A DNA stretch of 64,000 nucleotides from Pseudomonas sp. A34-9 (GCF_029543085.1 NZ_CP119967.1:372001-436000); one strand, 5' to 3'; positions 46,977 to 56,759 are shown, counted from the stretch's first letter. Translations and numbers: made by a program. The notes: generated from the letters alone by a model not told the origin.

Positions 46977-48337
46977 GCCGCATGCTGAATCTGAGTTGGT
47001 TGGCGTTGGGCGTGGTGATGGCGGCCGGCGCTCAGGAAAAACCGGCTGACTTCGCCACGCAGGTGCCGCTGTCGGTCAGCGGCAACGGCCCGTGGTACCG
47101 CCTCGAATTGCCGTTGAACGTGCAATTGCAGGCGCGCCAGACCGATCTCAGTGATCTGCGTGTGTTCAATGCCGCCGGCGAACCGCAGGCTTACGCCTTG
47201 GCACGCGAATCGGCACAGACCCGCGACGACGGTCAGTTGCACGAGGTGAAGTGGTTCCCGCTGTACAACGCCGCCGACGCCAGCGAACGCGCGCCGAACG
47301 TGCGCGTGCAAGCGACCACCAACGGCACGCTGGTCGAAGTGCAACCGTCCAGCCAGTTGGAGGCGGGTGAAGAAGTGCTGCGTGGCTGGCTGCTGGATGC
47401 CAGCGCGATCAAGGCGCCGTTGCAGCAGTTGATCCTCGACTGGACCAGTGAGCGCGACGGCTTCCAGCGTTTCAGCATTGAGGCCAGCGATGACTTGCAG
47501 CACTGGCAGCCGTGGGGCGAAGGTCAGGTCGCACGACTGACTTTTTCCGATGAGCGTATCGAACAGCACGAGGTGACGTTGCCGGGGCAATCGGCGCGTT
47601 ATGTGCGGTTGTTGTGGGAGTCGCCGAATTCGGCACCGACCCTGACCTCGGCGCAACTGAAAAGCAGCGATCCGCGCAACGTGCCGCTGCCGTTGGTCTG
47701 GTCGCAGGCATTAACCGGCAATAGCAGCAAGGCCGGAGAATACACCTGGCAATTGCCGATGGGGCTGAATGTTGAGCGGGTGCAGGTTGATCTGAAGCAG
47801 CCGAACAGCCTCGCGCCGGTGACGCTGGCCGGTCGTCGTGAAAGCAGTTTGCCGTGGCAGACCCTGAGCAGCGGCTTGCTCTATCGCCTGACCCAGAATG
47901 GTCAGGATGTTGTGCAGAACGAATTGCAGCTCTACGGACAGACTGTGCAGCAGTTGAAACTGAGCGTGGATGAGCGCGGCGGTGGGTTGGGTGAACAGGC
48001 GCCGAGTCTGAAATATGCGGTGCGGGCGACGCAGGTGATCTTCCTCGCACGCGGGGAGGGGCCGTACAGTCTGGCGCTGGGCAATCCAAATGTGAAAACG
48101 GCGAATCTGCCGTTGACGACGCTGATTCCGGATTTCAAAGCGCAGAAACTGGCGGCGCTGGGCAAGGCGTCGGTTCAGGGTGAGGCGGTTGTTACGCAGA
48201 CTTCTACGGCTACTACGGCGGCGGTGGCCGAAACCAACTGGAAGAAGATTGGCTTGTGGGCAGTGTTGTTGCTGAGTGTGGTTTTCCTTGGGGCGATGGC
48301 GGCGAGTCTGCTGCGCAAGCCACCGACCAATTCCTGA
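46973..48337 (+). CDS. DUF3999 domain membrane-anchored protein
   Basis: A 454-residue protein: a signal peptide or N-anchor, a large periplasmic beta-rich part (IEASDDLQHWQPWGEGQVARL; RYVRLLWE), and one C-terminal TM (about residues 424-446) followed by RKPP. The TTG at 46973 is preferred to the ATG at 46982 because AAGGAG lies 7 bases before it. It overlaps DUF2339 by 4 bases (TTGA), so the two are coupled and probably form one envelope complex. Function unknown. Confidence 0.88.
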   Translation: MSRMLNLSWLALGVVMAAGAQEKPADFATQVPLSVSGNGPWYRLELPLNVQLQARQTDLSDLRVFNAAGEPQAYALARESAQTRDDGQLHEVKWFPLYNAADASERAPNVRVQATTNGTLVEVQPSSQLEAGEEVLRGWLLDASAIKAPLQQLILDWTSERDGFQRFSIEASDDLQHWQPWGEGQVARLTFSDERIEQHEVTLPGQSARYVRLLWESPNSAPTLTSAQLKSSDPRNVPLPLVWSQALTGNSSKAGEYTWQLPMGLNVERVQVDLKQPNSLAPVTLAGRRESSLPWQTLSSGLLYRLTQNGQDVVQNELQLYGQTVQQLKLSVDERGGGLGEQAPSLKYAVRATQVIFLARGEGPYSLALGNPNVKTANLPLTTLIPDFKAQKLAALGKASVQGEAVVTQTSTATTAAVAETNWKKIGLWAVLLLSVVFLGAMAASLLRKPPTNS

Positions 48338-48360
48338 GCATGGCTGGCGCTGCGCGCCAT

Positions 48361-48450
48361 TCGCGAGCAGGCTCGCTCCCACAGTGGATCTTCAATGGAC
48401 GCCAATTCAGCGGTCACCCCGATTCCCTGTGGGAGCGAGCCTGCTCGCGA
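48361..48450. repeat. REP-type palindrome pair (family A)
   Basis: TTCGCGAGCAGGCTCGCTCC and its complement near the far end, around a 40-base centre. It lies in the 341-base gap between the DUF3999 gene and fbp. The remainder of that gap (48451-48678) shows no gene and should hold the fbp promoter. Confidence 0.88.
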
Positions 48451-48678
48451 AAGCGGCGTGTCAGCCAATACATATTCCGAACTGATCAATTAACCCCCAG
48501 CCACACCCGTCCGATTTCGGACTACGCTAAACCCGCTACCTGAACTCTCCCCCGACAATCACGTCTCATGCAGGCAATTACACCCCAACGCACGTTACCG
48601 GGCGTCTTCGCTCGCTACGTTTTCAGACTCCCTGTAAACTGCGCGGGTTTTTAGCCCCCCATTCCACCGGAGCCGTCC

Positions 48679-49689
48679 ATGTCCCGCGTTACCCTGAGTC
48701 GCTATTTGATTGAGCAGACCCGCAGCAATAACACTCCTGCCGATCTGCGTTTCCTGATCGAAGTGGTCGCGCGTGCCTGCAAAGAAATCAGCCACGCCGT
48801 TTCCAAAGGCGCCCTGGGTGGTGTGCTGGGCAGCATGGGCACTGAAAACGTCCAGGGCGAAGTGCAGAAGAAGCTCGACGTGATCTCCAACGAGATCCTG
48901 CTCGAAGCCAACGAATGGGGCGGTCACCTGGCCGGCATGGCGTCCGAAGAAATGGACAATGCCTACCAGATCCCGGGCAAATACCCGAAAGGCGCGTACC
49001 TGCTGGTATTCGACCCACTGGACGGTTCGTCGAACATCGACATCAACGCCCCGGTCGGCACCATCTTCTCGGTACTGCGTTGCCCGAACGAATACCTGAG
49101 CCAGAACGAGCCGCTGAACGAGAAAGCGTTCCTGCAGCCAGGCACCCAGCAGGTTGCCGCCGGTTACGCGATCTACGGCCCGCAAACCATGCTGGTACTG
49201 ACCTTGGGCGACGGCGTCAAAGGTTTCACCCTGGACCGCGAAATGGGCAGCTTCGTGCTGACCCACGAAGACATCACCATTCCTGAATCGACCCAGGAAT
49301 TCGCCATCAACATGTCCAACCAGCGTCACTGGGAAGCCCCGGTACAACGCTACGTCGGCGAGCTGCTGGCCGGTGAAGAAGGTCCGTTGAAGAAAAACTA
49401 CAACATGCGTTGGGTTGCGGCGATGGTTGCCGATGTACACCGCATCCTGACCCGTGGCGGTCTGTTCATGTACCCGCGCGACAGCCGTGAGCCTTCCAAG
49501 CCAGGCAAACTGCGTCTGATGTACGAAGCCAACCCGATGTCGTTCCTGGTGGAACAAGCGGGCGGCGCGTCCACCGACGGTCACCAGCGCATCCTCGACA
49601 TCCAGCCGGAAGGCCTGCACCAGCGTGTAGCGGTGTTCCTCGGCTCGAAAGAAGAAGTCGCACGCGCTACGGCCTACCACAAGGAATAA
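48679..49689 (+). CDS. fbp: Class 1 fructose-1,6-bisphosphatase
   Basis: A 336-residue gluconeogenic enzyme. The metal-site motif [22 protein letters not shown] (about residues 113-134) and the substrate motif [20 protein letters not shown] near the C-terminus are intact. Single gene with a terminator downstream. Pseudomonads rely on it because they lack a complete upper glycolysis. Confidence 0.98.
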   Translation: MSRVTLSRYLIEQTRSNNTPADLRFLIEVVARACKEISHAVSKGALGGVLGSMGTENVQGEVQKKLDVISNEILLEANEWGGHLAGMASEEMDNAYQIPGKYPKGAYLLVFDPLDGSSNIDINAPVGTIFSVLRCPNEYLSQNEPLNEKAFLQPGTQQVAAGYAIYGPQTMLVLTLGDGVKGFTLDREMGSFVLTHEDITIPESTQEFAINMSNQRHWEAPVQRYVGELLAGEEGPLKKNYNMRWVAAMVADVHRILTRGGLFMYPRDSREPSKPGKLRLMYEANPMSFLVEQAGGASTDGHQRILDIQPEGLHQRVAVFLGSKEEVARATAYHKE

Positions 49690-49755
49690 ACCATGACCGC
49701 GCCCTGGCAGCCGTTGGCGATCTAGTGAACGCGTCAGGGTTTCAGATGTGAAAGC

Positions 49756-49792
49756 AAAACCCCGAAGCGCGTGAGCGTTTCGGGGTTTTTTA
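49756..49792 (+). terminator. Terminator after fbp
   Basis: A stem AAAACCCCGAA(A/G)CG with complement CGTTTCGGGGTTTT and a T-run. It lies between fbp and the convergent toxin gene and can act in both directions. Confidence 0.88.
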
Positions 49793-49794
49793 TT

Positions 49795-50127
49795 TCACGG
49801 GTTGCCTTGAAGCAATCGCTTCATCAACAGAGTCGGCAGGTTTTTGCGCGTGTCAGCAATGATATGGACGTAGACAGTCTGCTCTCGAACTTCATAAATA
49901 ATGCGATTCAAGCCTGAGACGATTTGTCGATACTGACCAAGGTTCAGCCTTTCTATTTCTTCCGGAATGGAGCCTGAATAGGGCTGAGATGCCAGGCCAC
50001 GAATAGCGACCTTCAGACTGGCATAGGTGCTATGCCAGGTTTGGGATGAGAACTGTTTAATGAGGTAGGTACGAAGATCTTTGAGGTCTGTTTCGGCGGA
50101 TTGCAGAATGACGATCTTCAAACTCAT
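49795..50127 (-). CDS. Type II toxin of the RelE/ParE superfamily
   Basis: A 110-residue basic protein of the ParE/RelE fold: N-terminal ILQSAETDLKDLRTYLIKQF and the C-terminal strand YRQIVSGLNRIIYEVREQTVYVHIIADTRKNLPTLL. ParE members poison gyrase and RelE members cut ribosome-bound mRNA; the sequence fits ParE better. It starts overlapping the antitoxin stop (ATGA), the usual antitoxin-first order. Confidence 0.88.
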   Translation of the reverse strand: MSLKIVILQSAETDLKDLRTYLIKQFSSQTWHSTYASLKVAIRGLASQPYSGSIPEEIERLNLGQYRQIVSGLNRIIYEVREQTVYVHIIADTRKNLPTLLMKRLLQGNP

Positions 50128-50396
50128 TGAGGGTCGATCCTGTCCAGCTCTGCGAAAACGTCTTCGGCATCCCGGAACTTGCCTTCCTCGATCTCTCGAT
50201 TGCCCATGGCCAGAAGCTTGAGCAGGGCCATGGTGTCTTCTTGCTCTTCAAAGCTTTTGACGTCCATGACGACGAGCTTCGCTTCGCCGTTTTGAGTGAT
50301 GACCAAAGGTTCACGGCTTTCGGTGATTGTTTTGACGATTTCGGCTGCGTGACTTTTCAAATAACTGATGGGCTTGATCTGGGATGAAAGCTTCAT
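50124..50396 (-). CDS. Type II antitoxin of the Phd/YefM family
   Basis: A 90-residue antitoxin: the Phd/YefM DNA-binding N-terminus (ISYLKSHAAEIVKTITESREPLVITQNGEAKLVVMDVKSFE) followed by a C-terminal helix that wraps the toxin (REIEEGKFRDAEDVFAELDRID). The ATG at 50396 with a GAAGG ribosome site is preferred over an upstream TTG. It probably represses its own promoter together with the toxin. Confidence 0.88.
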   Translation of the reverse strand: MKLSSQIKPISYLKSHAAEIVKTITESREPLVITQNGEAKLVVMDVKSFEEQEDTMALLKLLAMGNREIEEGKFRDAEDVFAELDRIDPQ

Positions 50397-50473
50397 TAGT
50401 CGAACCTTCAAAAATTGAATAGGACCGAGTTTAGTCTTAATTCAGTCCTGCGTCAGGCCGAGGTGACAAACGC

Positions 50474-50507
50474 GTGCCGTCGTCGCTAGATCAGGCGACG
50501 ACGGCAC
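50474..50507 (-). terminator. 13-bp perfect hairpin after the chemoreceptor gene
   Basis: GTGCCGTCGTCGC and its exact complement around an 8-base loop, 9 bases past the stop of the chemoreceptor gene on the minus strand. The T-run is weak (CGTTTG). Confidence 0.6.
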
Positions 50508-50515
50508 CGAGCGCT

Positions 50516-52408
50516 TTAAATCCTGAAACTACCCACCAACTGCTTCAACCGCGCCGCCTGCTGCTCCAGATCCGAGCACGCCCGCAACGTCGCCTGCAAG
50601 TTCTCCACACCTTCCTGATTCAGCGTGTTGATCTCGTTGATATCGACATTGATCGACTCGACCACAGCGGTCTGCTCTTCGGTTGCGGTGGCCACCGACT
50701 GGTTCATCCCGTCGATCTCGCCGATACGCTGAGTCACGCTGCCCAGACGCTCACCGGCCTGGTTGGCAATGCCGACGCTGCTTTCGCTCTCGCGCTGGCT
50801 CTCGGTCATGATGCTGACCGCCTGACGTGCGCCGACTTGTAGCTCTTCGATCATTTTCTGCACTTGCTGCGCCGAATCCTGGGTGCGGTGCGCCAAGTTG
50901 CGCACTTCATCGGCAACCACAGCGAAACCACGCCCGGCCTCACCGGCACGCGCCGCTTCGATCGCGGCGTTGAGCGCGAGCAGGTTGGTCTGCTGGGAAA
51001 TGCTGGTGATCACTTCGAGAATCTGGCCGATGTTCACCGTGTTGCTGTTCAGGGTTTCGATGTTGCCGCACGAATCGCTGATCTTCGCCGACAGCTGCTG
51101 CATGGCCTGGATGGTTTTATCCACCACCTGCTGACCGTCGACCGCGAGGCTGCGTGCATCGCTCGAATGCTGCGAGGCGAGGGCGGCGTTCTGGGCGATT
51201 TCCTGCGCGGCGGCGCCGAGCTGGTTGATCGCGGCGGCGACGCTGTTGGTGCGGGTGGCTTGCTGATCCGAGTTGTACATCGACGAATTCGACGCTGCGA
51301 CCACGCGCAGGGCAACTTCGTTGACCTGGCCGGTGGCCGAAGACACTTCACGGATCGAGGTGTGGATACGCTCGACGAAGCGGTTGAACGAAGTGCCCAG
51401 CGCGCCGAATTCGTCGTTGCCGTGAATCACCAGACGTTTGGTCAGATCGCCTTCACCTTCGGCGATGTCGTGCATCGCGCGGCCCATGGTCAGCAACGGT
51501 TGCATCAGCACGCGGATCAGCATGCCGAGCAGGGCGATGATGATCACCACGGCAATGATCATGGCGATCAGCGCCGAGGTGCGGAATTCGCTGAGCATCG
51601 AGAACGCAGTGTCTTTATCGAGCACCAGCGCCACGTACCAGTCGGCCGATGGTACACCGTTGACGTGGGTGAAGGAGATCAACTGCGTCTTGCCGTTGAA
51701 CTCGACTTCTTTCAGGCCCGGGCTGACTTTCGGCGCGCCGTTCGGGTAGGCCTCGGCGAGGGTCTTGAGTACCAGTTTGCTGTCCGGGTGGATCAGGATC
51801 TTGCCGTCGGCACTGACGATGAACGCGTGGCCATGGCCGCCGAAGTTCAGCGAGTTGATGATCGCGCTGACGCTGGTCAGGTCGATGTCGGCGCCGGCAA
51901 CGCCGAGCATCTGGCCCTGACGCTGCACCGGGGTGGCGACGGTGATCACCAGTTTGCCCGAGGAGGCGGCGATGTACGGTTCGGTGACGATGGTCTGCTG
52001 CGCGCTGTTGGCCGCCTTGTACCAGCCGCGTGCGCGTGGATCGTAATCCGGTGCGCGGTTGCCGGCCGGCACCGAGAACATCACGCCGTCGGCGCCACCG
52101 AAGTAGCTGAGCTGGAAATTGCCGGTGTAGGCGGGCAGGTCGATGATGCGTTTCAGGCTGGCTGGCGCGTTGCCGTCGACCGCCACTTGCTGCGACAGCG
52201 ATTGCAGCAATTGAATGCGGCTCTCCAGCCAGGTCTGGATGTTGCTGGTGGTCAGGCTGCCCAGTTCCTGCATCGAGGCTTCGGTGCTGCTGCTCAGGGC
52301 TTCGCGCTGTCGATAGTCGTTGAACAAAATGAAACAGGCGAACGCAACGGCCACCACGAGGGCGGCAGCCAACAAAATCTTGTGGCTGAATTTCATGTTT
52401 CTGGTCAT
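50516..52408 (-). CDS. Methyl-accepting chemotaxis protein with dCache_1 ligand domain
   Basis: A 630-residue inner-membrane chemoreceptor. TM1 at about residues 8-28; periplasmic double-Cache domain at residues 35-270; TM2 near 275-295; HAMP; cytoplasmic signalling domain with the hairpin tip [23 protein letters not shown]. The distal Cache module shows [11 protein letters not shown] and AGADIDL, in line with the Arg-x-Trp-Tyr and Asp residues that bind amino acids in the PctA/PctB/PctC group, so amino-acid sensing is likely. The ATG at 52408 is used; one at 52396 is possible. Confidence 0.92.
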   Translation of the reverse strand: MTRNMKFSHKILLAAALVVAVAFACFILFNDYRQREALSSSTEASMQELGSLTTSNIQTWLESRIQLLQSLSQQVAVDGNAPASLKRIIDLPAYTGNFQLSYFGGADGVMFSVPAGNRAPDYDPRARGWYKAANSAQQTIVTEPYIAASSGKLVITVATPVQRQGQMLGVAGADIDLTSVSAIINSLNFGGHGHAFIVSADGKILIHPDSKLVLKTLAEAYPNGAPKVSPGLKEVEFNGKTQLISFTHVNGVPSADWYVALVLDKDTAFSMLSEFRTSALIAMIIAVVIIIALLGMLIRVLMQPLLTMGRAMHDIAEGEGDLTKRLVIHGNDEFGALGTSFNRFVERIHTSIREVSSATGQVNEVALRVVAASNSSMYNSDQQATRTNSVAAAINQLGAAAQEIAQNAALASQHSSDARSLAVDGQQVVDKTIQAMQQLSAKISDSCGNIETLNSNTVNIGQILEVITSISQQTNLLALNAAIEAARAGEAGRGFAVVADEVRNLAHRTQDSAQQVQKMIEELQVGARQAVSIMTESQRESESSVGIANQAGERLGSVTQRIGEIDGMNQSVATATEEQTAVVESINVDINEINTLNQEGVENLQATLRACSDLEQQAARLKQLVGSFRI

Positions 52409-52576
52409 CGAATGAGCTACCGCGAAGGGGCTGGTCAAGAAAGGGCGGCAATTTGCCACACTCGGGGGCTTTGCGCTGCTCTTATTTCGACCGCGGCGCG
52501 CCAAAGATTAGGCGTGTTTTGTGAAATGCGACGAAATGCTCAATAGCCCTACAAAGTGTCTGATTTATCGACAAAA

Positions 52577-52610
52577 GCCGGACGGGCGGGCTAATAAATA
52601 GCCGTCCGGC
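52577..52610. other. Inverted repeat GCCGGACGG/CCGTCCGGC
   Basis: A perfect 9-bp stem with a 16-base AT-rich centre, between the chemoreceptor start and the small lipoprotein gene. No T-run, so it may be an operator or an RNA hairpin. Confidence 0.4.
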
Positions 52611-52689
52611 CACGGAACCAGATGAGGGTTTTCTCTTCTAAGCTTCTGGTTGGCACCATGCCATCCCCCCTCGTTCCAGGAGTTACACC

Positions 52690-52944
52690 ATGTCGCTGCG
52701 ATCTATCGCCCTTCTGACGTTTTGCGTGCTGCTGGCCGCATGCAGCAAGGTCAATCAGGAAAACTATTCGAAGCTCTCGGCCGGTATGGCCAAGGCCGAA
52801 GTCGAAACCCTGCTCGGCAAACCGACTGATTGCTCGGGCGCGCTCGGCATGTCCAGTTGCACCTGGGGCGACAAGAACAGCTTTATCAGCGTGCAGTACG
52901 CCGGTGACAAAGTGCTGATGTTTTCCGGCCAAGGCCTGAAGTAA
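52690..52944 (+). CDS. Small lipoprotein, SmpA/OmlA-like
   Basis: An 84-residue lipoprotein: signal peptide with lipobox LAAC (Cys19), then KVNQENYSKLSAGMAKAEVETLLGKPTDC, which follows the SmpA/OmlA (BamE-like) pattern of a helix and a hairpin. Two further cysteines (in PTDC and SSC) may form a disulfide. ATG with GGAG upstream. Probably cotranscribed with the lipocalin gene 30 bases downstream. Confidence 0.85.
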   Translation: MSLRSIALLTFCVLLAACSKVNQENYSKLSAGMAKAEVETLLGKPTDCSGALGMSSCTWGDKNSFISVQYAGDKVLMFSGQGLK

Positions 52945-52974
52945 ACCGGGGCTTCGCGCCCACGGAGAAGAAAA

Positions 52975-53544
52975 ATGAAGCGGTTATTGCTGATCCTTTT
53001 TGCCGGCCTGGTACTGGCCGGCTGCGCCACTTCCGGCGTCGACCCGTTGGCGCCGAAAACTGTCAACAGCGTCAATCTCAAGCGTTATCAGGGCACCTGG
53101 TACGAGCTGGCACGCTTGCCGATGTACTTCCAGCGCAATTGCGCGCAGTCCGAAGCCCATTACACCCTCAAGCCTGATGGCAATGTCGCGGTGCTCAATC
53201 GCTGCCTGACACCGCAGTGGCAGTGGGAAGAGGTCAAGGGCACGGCTTATCCACAGGTACCGGGCAAGACCGATAAGCTTTGGGTCGAATTCGATACCTG
53301 GTTCTCACGCCTGATTCCGGGTGTGGCGAAAGGCGAATACTGGGTGCTGTACGTCAGCGATGACTACAAGACCGCCATCGTCGGCGACCCGAGTCGCAAG
53401 TACATGTGGTTGCTGTCGCGCACGCCGACCGTTAACGGTGTGGTGCGTGAAGAGCTGCTGAGCAAGGCGCGTCAGCAGGGCTATGACACCACGCGATTGA
53501 TCTGGCGGGCGTCGGATCGGCAGATGGCCAAGACTTCGAATTAA
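52975..53544 (+). CDS. blc: Outer-membrane lipocalin (Blc-like)
   Basis: A 189-residue lipoprotein: lipobox LAGC (Cys16), then the lipocalin signature NLKRYQGTWYELARLPMYFQ with the GxW motif, and the late TDY-like segment GEYWVLYVSDDYKTAIVGDP. Blc binds lysophospholipid or fatty acid at the outer membrane. The upstream lipoprotein gene is probably part of the same transcript. Confidence 0.93.
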   Translation: MKRLLLILFAGLVLAGCATSGVDPLAPKTVNSVNLKRYQGTWYELARLPMYFQRNCAQSEAHYTLKPDGNVAVLNRCLTPQWQWEEVKGTAYPQVPGKTDKLWVEFDTWFSRLIPGVAKGEYWVLYVSDDYKTAIVGDPSRKYMWLLSRTPTVNGVVREELLSKARQQGYDTTRLIWRASDRQMAKTSN

Positions 53545-53562
53545 ACATCGCCGCAAAATCGA

Positions 53563-53656
53563 AATGTGGGAGCGAGCCTGCTCGCGAAGAGGGCGTGTCA
53601 GTTAACGAAAATGTTGGCTGATACACCGCTTTCGCGAGCAGGCTCGCTCCCACATT
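53563..53656. repeat. REP-type palindrome pair (family A)
   Basis: Nearly perfect 26-bp arms (AATGTGGGAGCGAGCCTGCT and onwards, plus the complement) around a 42-base centre. It lies between the convergent blc and hutF genes, where it may act as a two-way terminator. Confidence 0.9.
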
Positions 53657-53665
53657 GGTTATGCG

Positions 53666-55030
53666 TCAGCCCAGAAGTTCGCGCAGGACTTGGGTGAAGG
53701 CGCGATTGCTTTCTTCTTCTCCCGTATGCCGCCCATCGCGCACCACCCACTGGCCATTGACCAGCACATCGCGCACCTGACGATCGCCACCGGCAAATAG
53801 CCAGCGATTCAAAATCCCGTCACCGCTGGCTGTCGCCAGATACGGATCGTTGCCATCGAGCACAATCCAGTCGGCCCGCTTGCCGACTTCCAGCGCACCA
53901 ATCGGCTGCCCCAACGCCTGAGCGCCACCGTCCAGCGCCGCGTCGTACAGCGTGCGGCCAACCATCGGCTGATCCGCGCCATACAAACGGTTACGTCGCT
54001 GATCGCGCAGACGCTGACCGTATTCCAGCCAACGCAATTCTTCCACCACGCTGAGCGAGACATGGCTGTCGGAACCGATGCCCATGCGCCCGCCCTGTGC
54101 GAGGAAATCCACCGCCGGGAAAATCCCGTCGCCAAGGTTCGCTTCAGTGGTCAGGCACAGGCCGGCGATGGCGCGACTCTTGGCCATCAACGTGACTTCT
54201 TCCGGGTTGGCGTGGGTGGCGTGGACCAGGCACCAGCGCTGATCGACCTCGGCATTTTCGTATAGCCATTGCAGCGGCCGCCGACCGCTCCAGCTCAGGC
54301 AGTCGTCGACTTCTTTTTGCTGTTCGGCGATGTGGATGTGAATCGGGCATTGTTTGTCGCTGGCCGCCAAGACTTCGCTGATCTGCTGCGGGGTCACCGC
54401 GCGCAACGAGTGGAAGCACAGGCCCAGTGATTGCGCCTTTTGCTGCGCCAACATTGGCTGCAAGCGTGACTGCAGATTCAGGTAGTTTTCGGTGCTGTTG
54501 ATAAAGCGACGCTGGCCATCGTTGGGCGTCTGGCCGCCAAAACCGGAGTGGCTGTAGAGCACTGGCAGCAGGGTCAGACCGATGCCGCTGTCGCTCGCGG
54601 CCTGACTGATGCGCAACGCCAGTTCAGCCGGATCGGCGTAGGGCTGACCATTGTTGTCGTGGTGCACGTAGTGAAATTCAGCGACCGAGGTGTAACCGGC
54701 CTTGAGCATTTCGATGTACAGCTGACGGGCAATGACGCCGAGCTGATCCGGGCTGATTTTTCCGACGAGCCGATACATCAGATCGCGCCACGTCCAGAAA
54801 CTGTCGTTCGGATTGCCGGCCACTTCAGCCAGACCTGCCATCGCTCGCTGGAAGGCATGGGAGTGCAAATTGGGCATGCCCGGCAGCAGCGGGCCGCGTA
54901 GCCGTTCAGCGCCATCTGCGATGGAATCGGCCTGGATTCGGGTCAGCACGCCCTCGGCGCTGACCTCAAGACGTACATTGTTGGCCCATCCGTTAGGCAG
55001 CAGCGCGCGTTCGGCAAAGAAGGCGGACAT
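53666..55030 (-). CDS. hutF: Formimidoylglutamate deiminase HutF
   Basis: A 454-residue zinc amidohydrolase of the five-step histidine pathway: N-formimidoyl-glutamate to N-formylglutamate plus ammonia. Zinc ligands: HSHAFQR (about residues 56-58), then IHIHIAEQ, VHATHANP and the late GSDSHVSLS. Divergent from hutCD; a HutC-type operator lies in the 107-base gap. Confidence 0.95.
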   Translation of the reverse strand: MSAFFAERALLPNGWANNVRLEVSAEGVLTRIQADSIADGAERLRGPLLPGMPNLHSHAFQRAMAGLAEVAGNPNDSFWTWRDLMYRLVGKISPDQLGVIARQLYIEMLKAGYTSVAEFHYVHHDNNGQPYADPAELALRISQAASDSGIGLTLLPVLYSHSGFGGQTPNDGQRRFINSTENYLNLQSRLQPMLAQQKAQSLGLCFHSLRAVTPQQISEVLAASDKQCPIHIHIAEQQKEVDDCLSWSGRRPLQWLYENAEVDQRWCLVHATHANPEEVTLMAKSRAIAGLCLTTEANLGDGIFPAVDFLAQGGRMGIGSDSHVSLSVVEELRWLEYGQRLRDQRRNRLYGADQPMVGRTLYDAALDGGAQALGQPIGALEVGKRADWIVLDGNDPYLATASGDGILNRWLFAGGDRQVRDVLVNGQWVVRDGRHTGEEESNRAFTQVLRELLG

Positions 55031-55056
55031 GGTTCAGCACCCCATCGTGTGTTATT

Positions 55057-55066
55057 TGTATATACA
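55057..55066. promoter_or_regulatory. HutC operator between hutF and hutC
   Basis: TGTA-TA-TACA, a perfect dyad of the HutC half-site TGTA, followed by a second ATATACA. It is 27 bases upstream of the hutF start and 72 bases upstream of hutC, so HutC can repress both directions. Confidence 0.75.
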
Positions 55067-55137
55067 TATACAGACGTTTGCCTGCCCGGTAAACTCCGGC
55101 AAGCTAGCCACTTTCATCCAAAGAACAGGGATCAACC

Positions 55138-55887
55138 GTGCCGACTCCGCCTCCAGTCTCCCCGTTGGCCGCGAACATGGGCGACAGTCCGGCGCCCTTG
55201 TACGCCCGCGTCAAACAGATGATCACTCAGCAGATCGACAGCGGAAACTGGCCGCCGCACTACCGCGTGCCGTCCGAGAGCGAGCTGGTCAACCAACTCG
55301 GTTTCAGCCGCATGACCATCAACCGCGCCTTGCGCGAGATGACCGCTGACGGTCTGTTGGTGCGCATGCAAGGTGTCGGCACGTTTGTCGCCGAACCGAA
55401 GAGCCAATCGGCGCTGTTCGAAGTGCATAACATCGCCGACGAAATTGCCTCCCGTGGCCATCGCCACACCTGCCAGGTGATCACCCTCGAAGAAGAGGCC
55501 GCCGGTTCCGAACGTGCGCTGGCGCTGGACATGCGCGAAGGGCAGAAGGTGTTCCACTCGCTGATCGTGCATTACGAAAACGACATTCCGGTGCAAATAG
55601 AAGACCGTTTCGTCAACGCGCTGGTCGCCCCGGAATACCTCAAGCAGGACTTCACTCTGCAGACGCCTTACGCCTATCTCAACCAGGTCGCGCCGCTGAC
55701 TGAAGGCGAGCACGTGGTTGAAGCAATCCTCGCCGAATCGTCCGAGTGCAAGTTGCTGCAGATTGAAAAGGGCGAGCCTTGCTTGCTGATTCGTCGCCGC
55801 ACGTGGTCGGGGCGTCAGCCGGTGACCGCTGCTCGTCTGATCCATCCCGGTTCTCGTCATCGTCTGGAAGGACGCTTTCATAAATGA
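55138..55887 (+). CDS. hutC: Histidine utilisation repressor HutC
   Basis: A 249-residue GntR/HutC-family repressor whose inducer is urocanate. The winged-helix N-terminus includes YRVPSESELVNQLGFSRMTINRALREM; the UTRA effector domain follows (FEVHNIADEIASRGHRHTCQV...IHYENDIPVQIEDRFVN). Starts with GTG at 55138. Overlaps hutD by 4 bases. Predicted targets are the dyads at 55057 and 56762. Confidence 0.96.
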   Translation: MPTPPPVSPLAANMGDSPAPLYARVKQMITQQIDSGNWPPHYRVPSESELVNQLGFSRMTINRALREMTADGLLVRMQGVGTFVAEPKSQSALFEVHNIADEIASRGHRHTCQVITLEEEAAGSERALALDMREGQKVFHSLIVHYENDIPVQIEDRFVNALVAPEYLKQDFTLQTPYAYLNQVAPLTEGEHVVEAILAESSECKLLQIEKGEPCLLIRRRTWSGRQPVTAARLIHPGSRHRLEGRFHK

Positions 55888-56456
55888 GCAGTGAAGTGAA
55901 GGTTTTACGCGCTGAAGGTTATCCGCGCATGCCGTGGAAAAACGGCGGCGGCAGCACCGAGGAAATCACCCGTGATGCGGGTGCCGGTCTGGATGGTTTT
56001 GGCTGGCGTCTGTCGATTGCCGACATCGCCGAGTCGGGCGGTTTTTCAACCTTCGCCGGATACCAGCGGGTGATCACCGTGTTGCAGGGCGACGGCATGA
56101 CCCTGTGTGTGGACGGTGACGATACTCGGCCATTGTTACCGCTCGACCCGTTTGCTTTCAGCGGCGAAAGTCAGGTGTCCTGCACACTGCTCGGTGGCGC
56201 GATTCGCGATTTCAACCTGATCTACGCGCCGCAGCGTTACAGCGCAAGGTTGCAGTGGCTGGACGGTGAACAGCAGTTCTTCAGCTCGGCGGGGACGGTG
56301 CTGGTGTTCAGTGTCAGTGAGCTGCTGCAAGTGCAGGTCGGTGACGCCGTTTCGCAACTCGGTCGCCATGATTGTCTGCAACTGGACGGTAACGCCGGAC
56401 TGGTTGAAGTTTCCACCAATGCCGCTTGCTGTGTCATTGAGCTGACGGCGCGCTGA
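55884..56456 (+). CDS. hutD: HutD family protein (cupin)
   Basis: A 190-residue double-cupin protein typical of hut loci: PRMPWKNGGGSTEEITRD at the N-terminus and GWRLSIADIAESGGFSTFAGYQRVITVLQG. It is thought to bind formylglutamate and moderate hut expression, not to be a pathway enzyme. Coupled to hutC. Confidence 0.93.
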   Translation: MSSEVKVLRAEGYPRMPWKNGGGSTEEITRDAGAGLDGFGWRLSIADIAESGGFSTFAGYQRVITVLQGDGMTLCVDGDDTRPLLPLDPFAFSGESQVSCTLLGGAIRDFNLIYAPQRYSARLQWLDGEQQFFSSAGTVLVFSVSELLQVQVGDAVSQLGRHDCLQLDGNAGLVEVSTNAACCVIELTAR

Positions 56457-56468
56457 TTCAAAAATCTT

Positions 56469-56547
56469 AAAAGATCGCAGCCTTCGGCAGCTCCTACAGG
56501 GTGTACATCAATCCCACTGTAGGAGTTGCCGAAGGCTGCGATCTTTT
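56469..56547. repeat. REP-like palindrome (family B)
   Basis: Two 31-base arms with few mismatches (AAAAGATCGCAGCCTTCGGC... and complement) around a 17-base centre, between hutD and the hutU regulatory region. Confidence 0.88.
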
Positions 56548-56571
56548 GCTTTTGAGATGTTCCCAACCCAC

Positions 56572-56626
56572 GCACCAACTTGTTACCGAACGCCCCAGCG
56601 TGGCGCAAAACCACGCTTTCGTAACA
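56572..56626. promoter_or_regulatory. Candidate enhancer region (NtrC/CbrB-like) of hutU
   Basis: TGTTAC at 56581-56586 and its complement GTAACA at 56621-56626 form an inverted pair 34 bases apart. The left member overlaps GCACCA-ACT-TGTTAC (56572-56586), which has a perfect NtrC half-site. The block is 115-170 bases upstream of the sigma-54 promoter. In P. fluorescens SBW25 both CbrAB and NtrBC are known to act on hut; the assignment of these DNA sites to them is inference. Confidence 0.45.
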
Positions 56627-56739
56627 ACCCCCAACCCCCTCCATCAATACCCTCGAATTATTTCATCAACGCCAGAACCCTTGATTCAGGCGCTCTCCAA
56701 CCCTGTCCGCGATTTTTCTTGAACACCCCTTCAGCAAGT

Positions 56740-56756
56740 TGGCCGCTTGATTGCAT
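56740..56756 (+). promoter_or_regulatory. Sigma-54 (-24/-12) promoter of hutU
   Basis: TGGCCGCTTGATTGCAT: GG (56741-56742) and GC (56753-56754) with the exact 10-base spacing, and the -12 element TTGCA. The start site would fall near 56766, within the HutC dyad that follows. Confidence 0.75.
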
Positions 56757-56759
56757 ATG

